Shown: positions 8,516-16,243 of the stretch, one piece after another
How positions within the stretch are numbered: the first letter of the stretch is position 1
Layout: each line of letters starts with the position of its first letter
Assembly (NCBI GenBank): GCA_020859945.1
Contig: JAJBVG010000038.1
Coordinates: 1-53,572, forward strand
Reading direction: 5' to 3'
From: Clostridiales bacterium
Lineage (GTDB): Bacteria > Bacillota > Clostridia > Oscillospirales > Oscillospiraceae
Length of the DNA: 53,572 bases
Position numbers and translations under genes: made by a program
The notes under the pieces: model-generated
Databases searched by the model: none
What the model saw: only the letters and a program-made list of their open reading frames with translations
What the model was told of the DNA's origin: nothing

Positions 8516-8551
8516 GACCCGGCGAGAGGTTGAATCGCCGGGTCTTTTTTT
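8516..8551 (+). terminator. Terminator of the candidate RNA
   Basis: GACCCGGCGA (8516-8525) pairs with TCGCCGGGTC (8535-8544), a perfect 10 bp, followed by seven T. Confidence 0.85.
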
Positions 8552-8571
8552 GTCTGTTCAGCGGGGAACGC

Positions 8572-9465
8572 TCATTCGCCGCTGCCGAACAGACTGCTCA
8601 GCAGGTTTTGCACGAATTGCAGCGCCTTCTGGAAGAAGTTCAGCGCCGATTCCCTGGTGATGCCCATAGAATCCATGGTTTCGCTGATTTTGTCGTAGAG
8701 CTGGCCGGCTTGCTGGGCCAGGGCGTCCACGTCGATGTCGGTTTCCTTCAGCTTCAGCAGCAGGTCGATGATTTTCTGCTTCAGCTCATCGTCGATGGCC
8801 ACGCCCATTTCCTCACAGGCGTTGTCGATGGCCTCGGAAAGCTCGTCCTCGTTCAGGTCCTGTTCCAACAGCTGCTGTTTGAGCAGCGCGATCAGCTCCG
8901 CAGCGGTGTCGTTGCTGCCGATGGCGTCGCCCAATTCGCCGGTGGTCACCAGCTCGTCCACGGCGGCGTCGGCGCTGGCTTCGGAAATTTCCTCCCCAGT
9001 CAGGGTGGAGTAGGCGTTCATGGCGCTGACCAGAGCGCAGGTGCCGGAGACGGCGGAGGGCGCGGCGATGTAGATAGCCACGTCCTCCACTCCGGCGGAA
9101 ATCAGCGCGTTCTGATACATTTCCACTGTGCAGTAGGTGATATTATAAGAGGTAACGGAGATGCCGTCTCCCTCCTCGCCGGGAACCAGCAGGATGGAGG
9201 ACAGAGCGCGGCTGCCCACCACCGACGCGCTGAGATAACTGTCGAAGGCTTCGTGTTCCTGCTCGTTGGTGGTGTAGCTGACCACATAGTCGTCCATATC
9301 CTCCACCTGGAGGAAGGACAGCACAGTTTCCAGCTCCGTGCTGGTCAGGTCCTCGCCCAGCACGAGATAGCCTTTGGTCTCCGTGCCGGTGCCGTCGGCC
9401 AAGGCCAGTACGCTGGCCGAGAGCGCCATGCAGACCGCCAAAAAAAGCGCCGTCAATCGTTTCAT
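8572..9465 (-). CDS. Secreted DUF1002 family protein
   Basis: 297 residues. A signal peptide MKRLTALFLAVCMALSASVLALA is expected to be cleaved near residue 23. The mature part begins TETKGYLVLGEDLTS and carries SYTTNEQEHEAF and SVTSYNITYCTVEMYQNAL, features of the DUF1002 (YpuA-like) family. The second half is acidic helix. The biochemical function is not known. The frame continues upstream, but the ATG at 9465 begins the signal peptide and has AAAGG before it. It has its own promoter and is convergent with the RNA unit to its left. Confidence 0.75.
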   Translation of the reverse strand: MKRLTALFLAVCMALSASVLALADGTGTETKGYLVLGEDLTSTELETVLSFLQVEDMDDYVVSYTTNEQEHEAFDSYLSASVVGSRALSSILLVPGEEGDGISVTSYNITYCTVEMYQNALISAGVEDVAIYIAAPSAVSGTCALVSAMNAYSTLTGEEISEASADAAVDELVTTGELGDAIGSNDTAAELIALLKQQLLEQDLNEDELSEAIDNACEEMGVAIDDELKQKIIDLLLKLKETDIDVDALAQQAGQLYDKISETMDSMGITRESALNFFQKALQFVQNLLSSLFGSGE

Positions 9466-9498
9466 TCCGCATCGCCTTTCTGTCTGAGATTGAAGCCC

Positions 9499-9528
9499 AT
9501 TGTACCACAAAACGGCGGGGTTGCACAA
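9499..9528 (-). promoter_or_regulatory. Promoter of the DUF1002 gene
   Basis: On the minus strand, TTGTGC (9528-9523), an 18-bp spacer and TACAAT (9504-9499) with an extended TGG. Confidence 0.55.
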
Positions 9529-9640
9529 GCGAAAAACGGCAATTTCATCTTCTTTTAATTTGCAACGTTTTCCTTTTTAATGAGAAATTTCTCCAGCGAA
9601 ACGTTCCCATCTCCAGCGGCACAGTTCCGCCGACATTTGA

Positions 9641-9686
9641 CGCGCCCAACGCTGCCCGACTTTGGCAGCGGCGGCGCGGTTTTTTT
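9641..9686 (+). terminator. Strong rightward terminator in the gap before spoIVB
   Basis: CGCGCC/GGCGCG (9641-9646, 9673-9678) enclose GCTGCC/GGCAGC (9651-9656, 9664-9669), followed by seven T. No rightward gene precedes it, so it may insulate spoIVB. I see no other gene in 9466-9798. Confidence 0.7.
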
Positions 9687-9723
9687 CGGCTCTGCGAGAA
9701 ATAGTAATCTGGCAGCATGATTT

Positions 9724-9779
9724 GGCCCATAGCGCGGAGAAAAATCCCTAAACTGGCGTATTTCTCCGCAAAATGGGCC
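9724..9779 (+). promoter_or_regulatory. Long hairpin just upstream of the spoIVB ribosome site
   Basis: GGCCCAT (9724-9730) pairs with ATGGGCC (9773-9779), and GCGGAGAAA (9734-9742) pairs with TTTCTCCGC (9761-9769). It ends 7 nt before the Shine-Dalgarno sequence GGAGG (9786-9790), so it could affect transcription or translation start. Confidence 0.5.
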
Positions 9780-9798
9780 GCAGATGGAGGGATGGAGA

Positions 9799-10860
9799 AT
9801 GAAGGAAGAAAAACAGACGGCACGCACCGCCGTCCTGCTGGGTGCGGCACTGGCTTTGGCGCTGGCGCTCCTGCTCACTGCCGTTGGACAGGTGTGGCGA
9901 TACCGGGCTGTCCAATGCTCCGGTGAGGCGGAGACGACCATGCTGGTGCCAGTGGGCAAGACAGTGGGCATCAAACTGTTTTCCCACGGCGTCATGGTGG
10001 TGGGGCTGGAGGAGATCGCCACCGCCCAGGGCAGCTACTCCCCGGCCAGAGAGAGCGGCTTAAAGGTGGGGGACATCATCACCCAGTTGGACGGCCAGCA
10101 GGTGGACACCATTGAGGAGGTTGAGACGATTCTGCGCCAGCAGAGCGGAGAGGCGCTGGCGGTCACCGCTCTGCGGTCGGGGCAGCGGTTGGAGGTGACA
10201 GCAGAGGCCGCCCCCTGCCTGGCCGACGGCAGCTATAAGCTGGGAGCCTGGGTGCGGGATTCGATGGCGGGCATTGGCACCGTTACCTGGTACGACCCCG
10301 CCACCGGACGGTTCTGCGCTCTGGGCCACGGCATCAACGATGTGGACACCAGTCTGCTAATGCCGCTGAAAACCGGCAGCATCATGAGTGCCACCGTGAC
10401 CAGCGCTGTTGTGGGGAGCAGCGGTCATCCGGGGCAGCTCCACGGGACCTTTGACCTGACCCAGGACCTGGGCAGCCTGACGGCGAACACCGACTGCGGT
10501 GTGTTCGGCCAGTTCTACGGGTCATTGGACGGCGAGTCGCTGCCGGTGGCACAGCGGAGCCAAATCCAAACTGGCAAAGCTACCATCCTCTGTAATGTGG
10601 AAGGAGACGAAGTCAAGGAGTATTCTGTGGAAATTCTGCGGCTTTATCCCGCGGCGGCCTCGGAAACCCGAAACCTACTGCTCCAGGTGACGGACGCTGA
10701 GCTGCTGGAGGCCACCGGCGGCATCGTTCAGGGAATGTCCGGCTCGCCCATTTTGCAGAATGGGCAGCTGGTGGGGGCGGTGACACACGTTCTCGTCAAC
10801 GACCCCACCCGCGGCTATGGCATTTTGGCGGAGACAATGCTGGACGCCTGCGGCGGGTAA
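9799..10860 (+). CDS. spoIVB: SpoIVB serine peptidase (S55), sporulation signalling
   Basis: 353 residues. In sporulation SpoIVB is exported from the forespore and triggers pro-SigmaK processing. One N-terminal transmembrane segment spans about 11-30. A PDZ domain covers about 80-135. The S55 catalytic region shows LGHGIND with His177 and IVQGMSGSPI with the catalytic serine near 314. The ATG at 9799 has GGAGG 8 nt upstream and was chosen over the in-frame ATG at 9784. In most endospore formers spo0A follows directly; here the next DNA is a recombinase fragment and accessory genes. Confidence 0.9.
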   Translation: MKEEKQTARTAVLLGAALALALALLLTAVGQVWRYRAVQCSGEAETTMLVPVGKTVGIKLFSHGVMVVGLEEIATAQGSYSPARESGLKVGDIITQLDGQQVDTIEEVETILRQQSGEALAVTALRSGQRLEVTAEAAPCLADGSYKLGAWVRDSMAGIGTVTWYDPATGRFCALGHGINDVDTSLLMPLKTGSIMSATVTSAVVGSSGHPGQLHGTFDLTQDLGSLTANTDCGVFGQFYGSLDGESLPVAQRSQIQTGKATILCNVEGDEVKEYSVEILRLYPAAASETRNLLLQVTDAELLEATGGIVQGMSGSPILQNGQLVGAVTHVLVNDPTRGYGILAETMLDACGG

Positions 10861-10874
10861 CGTGCGGAGCGGGG

Positions 10875-10907
10875 AAAAGCGTGTCGGTGCATCCGGCACG
10901 CTTTTTT
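10875..10907 (+). terminator. spoIVB terminator
   Basis: AAAAGCGTG pairs with CACGCTTTT around a short inner stem CGG/CCG, ending in six T. Confidence 0.75.
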
Positions 10908-10972
10908 GCCGCAAAAAAAGCATTTCCAGCGCTGTGAAAAAGCGACTGTTTTCCTGTTTGGCATTGACTGTA

Positions 10973-11464
10973 TCACAGGGCAATGCTGCCCAGGTATTTG
11001 CCCTCGGAGGCGCTGCTGTCGCGCCCTCGGATGAGCCGTCGGTTGATGGTTTTGTACTCTCTCCGGCTCATGAATAGGCCGAACTCGAAGTATTCTTCAT
11101 CAAACTCATTGGACGGGTCATAGACCTTCATGGGTGTGATGATCTTTGTGCCGGAGAACTGGAACACCTGGCTAATGTATGCCTGATCTGCGCCATTGCC
11201 TCTGGCCAGACGCTCCACGTCAACTACGAGGACACCGGCGTACAGCCCGGCGCTCACTTCTTCCAGCATTTTTTGAATCTCCGGCCTGGCCGCAATAGAT
11301 TCGCCAGAAACGACCTCATAATAGGTTTTCGCAATACAATACCCTCTGTCATTTGCCATTTTGTCCAAAATTGCTTCATGCCTTTTCAGCGTTTTCTCAA
11401 TACTGAGTTCCGCATAATCCCGGTCAAAACGTGATTTACGAAGGTACTTGACGTACTGCTCCAT
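10973..11464 (-). pseudogene. Truncated serine recombinase (resolvase domain only)
   Basis: 163 residues against 450 or more in large serine recombinases. The resolvase N-terminal domain is complete: YVKYLRKSR with catalytic Ser11, VVDVERLARG, and RREYKTINRRLIRGR. Translation stops after EGKYLGSIAL, exactly where relatives continue into PYGY and the DNA-binding recombinase domain, so all DNA-binding and zinc-ribbon parts are missing. The ATG at 11464 has AAAGGCGG upstream. It is the last gene of a leftward operon and lies between spoIVB and the accessory region, so it probably marks a decayed junction of the island. Confidence 0.7.
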
Positions 11465-11541
11465 AGGGGCCGCCTTTCTGGCATTATTATAGTTGTGGTT
11501 CAGCACAGCGTCAACGGTGCGAACCGCGCCAAATTATGTAA

Positions 11542-11567
11542 TATGCCGCAGTCGGTGCTGCGGCATA
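11542..11567. terminator. Hairpin after the 53-residue gene
   Basis: TATGCCGCAG/CTGCGGCATA, a perfect 10-bp stem with a 6-nt loop, but with no proper T-tract on either side. It may be an attenuator or RNA-stability element inside the leftward operon. Confidence 0.4.
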
Positions 11568-11571
11568 CGTT

Positions 11572-11733
11572 TCACTCCTGTTTGGGAGCTTTTTCTTTTT
11601 CAGCGTTCCTTCTCTTGTAGGAGTTGGTGATGATTTGACTGATGTGCTCCAGGCTCCCCTGGGAAACGCCGGTAAAAAATTCGTCGTGAATCCGAACGGT
11701 GGCTGCTTCGGTCTGCATTTCCGCGATAATCAT
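11572..11733 (-). CDS. Small hypothetical protein (53 residues)
   Basis: ATG at 11733, preceded by AAAGGA. It carries RIHDEFFTGVSQGSLEHIS in the middle and ends with a basic, glutamate-rich tail. I do not recognise the family. It lies in the leftward accessory operon between the toxin gene and the recombinase fragment. Confidence 0.5.
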   Translation of the reverse strand: MIIAEMQTEAATVRIHDEFFTGVSQGSLEHISQIITNSYKRRNAEKEKAPKQE

Positions 11734-11788
11734 AGCGTGTCCTTTCTTTTGGCTGATTTTGGTTTAGTATTTGCGTTTCTCCAAACGT

Positions 11789-12226
11789 TTATACGCTGTC
11801 AGGCTCGTCTGTCTGATGAGCGAGGTTTTTCACGCACTGGGAGGAAGTCGGTTTGTGTTCCGTATCCAGCCCCAGCTCCACCTCCAGACACCGGCTGATT
11901 GCCTCCATATGCCTGTCCGACAGATGTGCCATATAGCGGATAATGTCCGACTTGTTGATGGTGTCCGGCTGCTCCGCCAGAACCTGCGAGGGGTACGGGA
12001 TACCCCTCACATTTTCCAGCGTGTAGTGGGTGGGCTGGTTGGGCTTCTTGGGCTTCTTGTTCACCTTCGAGGTCAGTTTCACCACGCTGAGCGTGGGGCT
12101 GTGCCGGTTGCCGGTATTGTTTTGCATAACCACCACCGGGCGGATGCCGCCCTGAATAGAGCCGCGCCATGCGCCGCAGTCGGCGAGATACACGTCGCCA
12201 CGGCGGTACACCCAATTTTCTCTCAT
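11789..12226 (-). CDS. PemK/MazF-like toxin domain protein
   Basis: 145 residues with the MazF/PemK layout: YRRGDVYLADCG at the start, then GIRPVVVMQNNTGNRHSPTL, SKVNKKPKKPNQPTH and a C-terminal segment KSDIIRYMAHLSDRHM. The family consists of mRNA interferases. No antitoxin gene (AbrB or RHH type) is next to it; the upstream neighbour is a ParB-fold protein, so it may be an orphan or act with a non-classical partner. The ATG at 12226 was preferred over GTG at 12235 because GAGGTG lies just upstream of it. The upstream gene stops 10 nt before it. Confidence 0.7.
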   Translation of the reverse strand: MRENWVYRRGDVYLADCGAWRGSIQGGIRPVVVMQNNTGNRHSPTLSVVKLTSKVNKKPKKPNQPTHYTLENVRGIPYPSQVLAEQPDTINKSDIIRYMAHLSDRHMEAISRCLEVELGLDTEHKPTSSQCVKNLAHQTDEPDSV

Positions 12227-12236
12227 GGCAGGCACC

Positions 12237-13016
12237 TCAGAATTTCAAGGGCAGAGCATACTTTTTGCTGTTCCCATTGTAAATCCGGTAGACCTGGTAG
12301 AGATATTTTTTGTGTCCGGTCAGGCTGCTGCCGATGGCCCGGCCCTCCCGGTAGATGGTCAGCGGGTCCACCTTGCGGAGCTGCGTCACCATGCGCTTGG
12401 GGTTGTACTCGCCGTGATACAGTGCCACGAACCGGCACATCCCTCTGACGTTCGCTGCCCACAGGGAATCCGGGTCGCCGTTCCACGCCGCCAGCAACAG
12501 TCCCAGGGCCTCCTTGTACTTGTCCTCACCGATGGTCTGGAACTCTTCGAACGCTGTCTTGATACAGGCGATTCGCTTGTAACCTTGTTTCTGGTCGTAG
12601 TCCAGCGTCAGGCCCAGGCTTTCGTTGACACGGAGAAACCACATCTCCACCTCTTCGCCGCCGAAGATATTGGCGCGGATTTTCTCGCCGGGGGTCAGCC
12701 GGGCAGAAGCGCCGGTCTGCTTGGCGAACAGCAGAGCCTCATCGCTCTCGGTCATACCGTAATAAACCTTGCACCGGATGGACAGAGGTCGGCCTCCGTT
12801 CTTGGCGACGCGGGCGTCGATGGTGTGCTGGCCATCGAACACATAGTAGCGCCCGTTGCGGCAGCTCACCTTCGGTTCGTTGGCGATGCGCTCATCGAAG
12901 TCGGAGACAATGGCGTCCACGCGATTGGGACGCAGACGGCGCTGATAGTCCTTCGGGATGATCAGTTGCTGCGAGTTCAGCAGCATGATCTCATACGGAC
13001 ATTCCACAGGTTTCAT
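12237..13016 (-). CDS. ParB/Srx-fold protein, DUF6551-like
   Basis: 259 residues. The N-terminal segment YYVFDGQHTIDA resembles the ParB motif DGQHR, with KDYQRRLRPNRVDAI ahead of it, which marks a ParB-like nuclease fold. LTPGEKIRANIFGGEE and a helical C-terminal half follow. The family is common on clostridial mobile elements; its role is not established. GGAGGGAAAA precedes the ATG. It sits 9 nt after the 62-residue gene in a tightly spaced operon. Confidence 0.55.
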   Translation of the reverse strand: MKPVECPYEIMLLNSQQLIIPKDYQRRLRPNRVDAIVSDFDERIANEPKVSCRNGRYYVFDGQHTIDARVAKNGGRPLSIRCKVYYGMTESDEALLFAKQTGASARLTPGEKIRANIFGGEEVEMWFLRVNESLGLTLDYDQKQGYKRIACIKTAFEEFQTIGEDKYKEALGLLLAAWNGDPDSLWAANVRGMCRFVALYHGEYNPKRMVTQLRKVDPLTIYREGRAIGSSLTGHKKYLYQVYRIYNGNSKKYALPLKF

Positions 13017-13025
13017 TTTTCCCTC

Positions 13026-13214
13026 CTAAAATTTCTGTAAGTAGTAGATACCTTCTTTTGCGATTTGTTTGATACGGGTGGAAAAAGTCGCCGCTTTTGC
13101 AATTTCCGGGTTCAGTTCCAGACACTTGTTCCAGCGAAAAATCAGGGTGTCAACGGCGTCCTGCATATCCAGAACCACGTCATCCTCGGTGGTGATACCA
13201 TCAGAGTTCAACAT
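13026..13214 (-). CDS. Small hypothetical protein (62 residues)
   Basis: An acidic, mostly helical protein starting MLNSDGITTEDDVVLDMQ. Its start overlaps the end of the upstream ParB-like gene by 7 bp, which suggests coupled translation. Family not recognised. Confidence 0.55.
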   Translation of the reverse strand: MLNSDGITTEDDVVLDMQDAVDTLIFRWNKCLELNPEIAKAATFSTRIKQIAKEGIYYLQKF

Positions 13215-13975
13215 ACTGTTGGGGCGGGTTCATCCTCGTCGTCGAACGGTTCTGACGAGTCGGTTTCTTCCGGCTGTCTCTCCGTTTGCGTCCGTTTTAT
13301 CTCTGACCGGGGCTTGCCTCGCCGCTGGACCTCCGGGTCTCGAAGATGGTTGGCGAGGGCCTCCCGTTCTTCGGGTAGAGCCTGGGCAACAGCCTGAACC
13401 GCCGCATCTACCGGGCAGATTTTGCCGGAGAGAATGTCCTGCCGGGTGCCGGGGACGGCTTCTTCAGCGGCATCAATGCCATTTGCGAAGTGGCCAGCTC
13501 GAACCACATAATCTTTTCCGACATGGTTCTCCTTAGCGATTCTTTCGCAGGTTTTACCGCCTGACCGCAAGTTCTGATTTTCAGAACTTGCGGTGAACTC
13601 TCCGGTTTCTTCATCCCGAATCGTTCCACGATTGCCGCCATGTGGTGACTTCTCTGTTTCGTACTGCTTCCCAATCAGGTATTTTCTCTGTACCGGAGTT
13701 AGATTCCGCCGTCCAAGCTGATTCTTACAGATCCAGGCCACCACCTCGCTGCGGTCCGAAAACTGCTTCTCAAAGGTCTTGTACGGAACCTCCGGGTGCT
13801 TCTCCAGAACGCGAAAGCGGTTGTGACCGTCCACGATCACGCCGTTCCAAACAATGATGGGGTTGATGACCTCGCCGTCGCTCAGAATGTTGGCCTTCAG
13901 TTGCCGGAACTCCTCCTCGGTGAGAGGCGGGATCTGGTCGGCAAATTCCGGGTCGATTTTCAACATTTTTCTCAT
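13208..13975 (-). CDS. ParB N-terminal domain protein
   Basis: 255 residues. LTEEEFRQLKANILSDG and VDGHNRFRVLEKH match the ParB N-terminal domain with the DGHNR box. Relatives occur on phages and conjugative elements as regulators or methylase partners. The middle part GKTCERIAKENHVGKDYVVRAG looks like a helix-turn-helix. The C-terminal 60 residues are acidic and low in complexity. It is the first protein gene of the leftward operon. No parA is nearby, so plasmid-type partition is not indicated. Confidence 0.65.
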   Translation of the reverse strand: MRKMLKIDPEFADQIPPLTEEEFRQLKANILSDGEVINPIIVWNGVIVDGHNRFRVLEKHPEVPYKTFEKQFSDRSEVVAWICKNQLGRRNLTPVQRKYLIGKQYETEKSPHGGNRGTIRDEETGEFTASSENQNLRSGGKTCERIAKENHVGKDYVVRAGHFANGIDAAEEAVPGTRQDILSGKICPVDAAVQAVAQALPEEREALANHLRDPEVQRRGKPRSEIKRTQTERQPEETDSSEPFDDEDEPAPTVC

Positions 13976-14016
13976 CTCGTTTCTGTTTATGATTCATCGG
14001 TTCCCGATGTAAAAGA

Positions 14017-14050
14017 GGACTGCCAGACCACCCTCGGTGCAGCAGTCCTC
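14017..14050. repeat. Hairpin upstream of the ParB operon
   Basis: AGGACTGC/GCAGTCCT arms around an 18-nt loop, seen from either strand. It may be an attenuator in the operon leader. Confidence 0.4.
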
Positions 14051-14104
14051 CCAATTTTTATGATGAACTCTTATTTGTCCTCGACATCCCAGAGTCTGTG
14101 GGAG

Positions 14105-14217
14105 TTACACAGGCGGCTGTTCGCGCAGCTCCATGGGCTTCACCCCTCCTCAATGAGCTGCCCCCATTGCTTGATCCCGGCTGTCGGGCCGGGGCTGTGG
14201 CTGGGCAGAAGTATCAT
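14105..14217 (-). other. Two coupled short ORFs in the operon leader
   Basis: A 25-residue ORF (14217-14140, starts MILLPSHSPG) ends in GAGGAGGGGTGA, which gives the ribosome site for a 9-residue ORF MELREQPPV (14134-14105). The arrangement looks like a translated leader. Otherwise 13976-14403 holds no gene I can support. Confidence 0.3.
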
Positions 14218-14403
14218 TATCCCTGCTGCGGGTCGTGGCCGAGTCGGTTGCGAGGCGACTGTCACAGACGGTAGGAATCGCTGCCGGATAGAATCCGGGT
14301 CACGGCGTACCGCTGATGTGGCTCGTCACAGCAGGAACGTACCTGTGTACTGATATTCAGTTGGAAAGGTGCAGGTTGTGCCTTTTTTGTTTGGCACAAG
14401 TAA

Positions 14404-14470
14404 ATTGTAGCAGAGAAGTTTTGCTTTGTATTGGTACCAGTGGTACTAATCAGGTAGTACTAGTGGTACT
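14404..14470 (-). promoter_or_regulatory. Leftward promoter with double XRE operator
   Basis: GTACCAGTGGTACT (14434-14447) is a perfect palindrome in its first 13 bases. GTACTAGTGGTACT (14457-14470) repeats it with one mismatch, 23 bp apart. A minus-strand TACAAT lies at 14409-14404. The -35 region is weak and adjoins the operators. The site sits directly downstream of the XRE gene, so that repressor is the likely ligand. Confidence 0.6.
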
Positions 14471-14475
14471 ATTTT

Positions 14476-14766
14476 TCAGAGTTCCTTTGTAATTCTTGTC
14501 AGTTGCGTAACAATCGACTGTAATTCGTTTTTCACCTGCTCCCGGTCAGCATCCACACCCTTCAGTAGATATTCGGTACTTACATGAAGCACACAGGACA
14601 GTTCTACCAAGAGGTCGATAGAACACGTTTTTTCACCCCGCTCAATCTTACTTATATGCTGGCTGCTTGACAGTCCCAGCCGCTCAGCCAGTTCCGCCTG
14701 CGTAAGACCCCGCATTTTCCTTGCGCTCTGAAGCCTCTTGCCAAATTCTTTTGCGTTGAAATACAT
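14476..14766 (-). CDS. XRE family transcriptional regulator
   Basis: 96 residues. The helix-turn-helix is FGKRLQSARKMRGLTQAELA, then ERLGLSSSQHISKIERGEK, a standard Cro/CI fold, followed by a short helical tail for dimerisation. The ATG at 14766 has AAAGGA upstream; the frame extends further but without similarity. It precedes the leftward ParB/toxin operon and probably represses it through the paired palindromes at 14434-14470. Confidence 0.8.
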   Translation of the reverse strand: MYFNAKEFGKRLQSARKMRGLTQAELAERLGLSSSQHISKIERGEKTCSIDLLVELSCVLHVSTEYLLKGVDADREQVKNELQSIVTQLTRITKEL

Positions 14767-14963
14767 AGTGTTTTCCTTTCCGCTGCTCCGCAGAGCAGGA
14801 GGAAAAGAGAAGAGCCGCATGACAGTGAGACCAAAATCCTATACCGAAGAAACAAAAACCCCATAAAAGAGAATTTTTGTAATCATGCGGCATTAGGAAG
14901 ACTTCACCATCAGGCGGCTCCACAGCACAGCTATGAATTATTCTGTTGTGTAATTGAGTGATT

Positions 14964-15233
14964 TTACTTACTTTGTTCGGGAAGTGGAGAGTGGTACGCT
15001 TTTGGTCGCCGTACTCTGCGCATTTCCAAAACATCGAAAACGGTTTCCTTACCACAAACCTTACATTTTGCTTGAACATGACCTCTTGTGTCACCAAAAA
15101 CCACGATTGAGCTGTGATGACAGTACGGACATCGAATTGTCCTGGGTTCCTGCTCTGCAATCGCCTCCCTTGCTCGAACGATTTTGCCCATCATCTCATC
15201 TGAAGGCTCCGAAATTCGGATCGGTCGGCTCAT
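14964..15233 (-). CDS. Small zinc-ribbon protein
   Basis: 89 residues. CPYCHHS and CKVCGKE, about 20 residues apart, form a four-cysteine zinc ribbon in the middle; the N terminus is helical and basic. The ATG at 15233 lies 2 nt after the stop of the protease gene, with GGAGGTGGTG in the end of that gene as ribosome site, so the two are coupled. Possible DNA-binding partner of the protease/repressor system; no family name can be given. Confidence 0.6.
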   Translation of the reverse strand: MSRPIRISEPSDEMMGKIVRAREAIAEQEPRTIRCPYCHHSSIVVFGDTRGHVQAKCKVCGKETVFDVLEMRRVRRPKAYHSPLPEQSK

Positions 15234-15235
15234 GG

Positions 15236-15970
15236 CTACATCACCACCTCCAGCGGATCTTGATATTCCCAGACGGACCGTCTCTCCAAATACCCCAGAT
15301 GCTCTAAACGAATGCTTGCCGCGGTTTTTGAGACGCCAAAGGTGGAGCAAAACTTCTTGATAAGGATTTTGTCGTCACCGAAAAAATAGTCTCCGTATCT
15401 GGTTATTGGCTTATTACAGGTCAGATAGCACATCGCCCGGTCTACCTCTGCGCAGGGCATAAGGATAGCCGCGCCCAAGGCGTTTGCCTGCCACTCGTTC
15501 CAATCTTCATGGGTTTTCAGCAATCTTGGCGTATGCACTCTGCGTTCAGCATAGGCCCGTCTGTGGGTCGGTTTACTCTCGTTTTTTTCAAGCTGGAATA
15601 AAATCTGGTGCGCACATTCATGAGCAAGAGTAAATCTGCGTCTCCCGCGCATTCTTCGGACGTTACCTGGTTGAATAAAGCTCGAATCAAGGACGATTTG
15701 GTTGCGTTTCAGTGGCAGAATGCGTGAGCAACCGTTCTGTATGATCTCAAATTGTGTGTCAGCATAGGTGGTCAGCCCCAGAATACTCCCGTCCTGTGAC
15801 AGATTTGCAAAGGTCACGTTGAGGTTGAGGTATTCTTTGGCCAACTGGTCAATCGGGGTTGGTTGAACATATTGTCGTTTCTCCCTGTCATCTGCACCGA
15901 AAAAGAACCGGTCAAAATCCCAGGTTACGGCTGCGGCTATATCCTCGATGTCGCTATGTGATAAAATCAT
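15236..15970 (-). CDS. ImmA/IrrE family metallopeptidase
   Basis: 244 residues. The zinc site HECAH (residues 117-121) sits in RRFTLAHECAHQILF, and a second conserved segment is WNEWQANALGAAILMP with the third ligand. A C-terminal winged-helix-like part is KKFCSTFGVSKTAASIRLEHLGYL. In ICEBs1 ImmA cleaves the repressor ImmR to induce the element. A repressor gene (16244) is divergent, so a similar induction switch is plausible. GGAGGG precedes the ATG. Confidence 0.8.
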   Translation of the reverse strand: MILSHSDIEDIAAAVTWDFDRFFFGADDREKRQYVQPTPIDQLAKEYLNLNVTFANLSQDGSILGLTTYADTQFEIIQNGCSRILPLKRNQIVLDSSFIQPGNVRRMRGRRRFTLAHECAHQILFQLEKNESKPTHRRAYAERRVHTPRLLKTHEDWNEWQANALGAAILMPCAEVDRAMCYLTCNKPITRYGDYFFGDDKILIKKFCSTFGVSKTAASIRLEHLGYLERRSVWEYQDPLEVVM

Positions 15971-16182
15971 ACTTTTCCCTCCTCGGCTGCGGTTACGGCT
16001 GTTCCACCATCTGCTTCACATCCAGATGCGAAACCTCCATCGTATACTTTTTTTACCTCCCTGTGAAGCAGGATGCTGTTGCAGGGATATGATCCACACC
16101 CTCCTCCCTGGTCGTGATGAACAGTATAATCACTGTCATGGACGTTATCAAGAAAAAATCAAACTAGATTCACTTATTTTTG

Positions 16183-16211
16183 TTGACATAGAATTAAATT
16201 TGATTTATAAT
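16183..16211 (+). promoter_or_regulatory. Consensus promoter of the S24 repressor gene
   Basis: TTGACA (16183-16188), a 17-bp spacer and TATAAT (16206-16211). AATCAAA upstream and TTTGATT inside the spacer form an inverted pair around the -35, a possible autoregulatory operator. Confidence 0.8.
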
Positions 16212-16243
16212 AGAAATAACCAAACCGCAAGGGGGCATGACCT

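Larger units (their letters stand above)
8014..8551 (+). ncRNA. Candidate non-coding or leader RNA of about 540 nt with tandem repeat
   Basis: A consensus promoter (7979-8007) and a strong terminator (8516-8551) delimit a unit with no substantial same-strand ORF. The downstream protein gene is on the other strand, so the RNA is not a leader for it. It contains a GTCAAG...CTTGAC closing stem (about 8090-8127), two copies of a 95-nt unit, and several Shine-Dalgarno-preceded mini-ORFs. It does not match tmRNA, 6S or RNase P RNA motifs that I can recognise. Confidence 0.6.

Noticed and set aside
8530-9558. 342-residue plus-strand frame opposite the DUF1002 gene
   Set aside because: Mirror frame; the minus strand has a signal peptide, ribosome site and promoter.
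12225-13040. 271-residue plus-strand frame opposite the DUF6551-like gene
   Set aside because: Mirror frame without a ribosome site; the minus strand has tight operon spacing.
15993-16040. 15-codon minus-strand ORF MEVSHLDVKQMVEQP
   Set aside because: It has a GGGAGG before it but is too short and is not repeated; could be a leader peptide of the protease gene.
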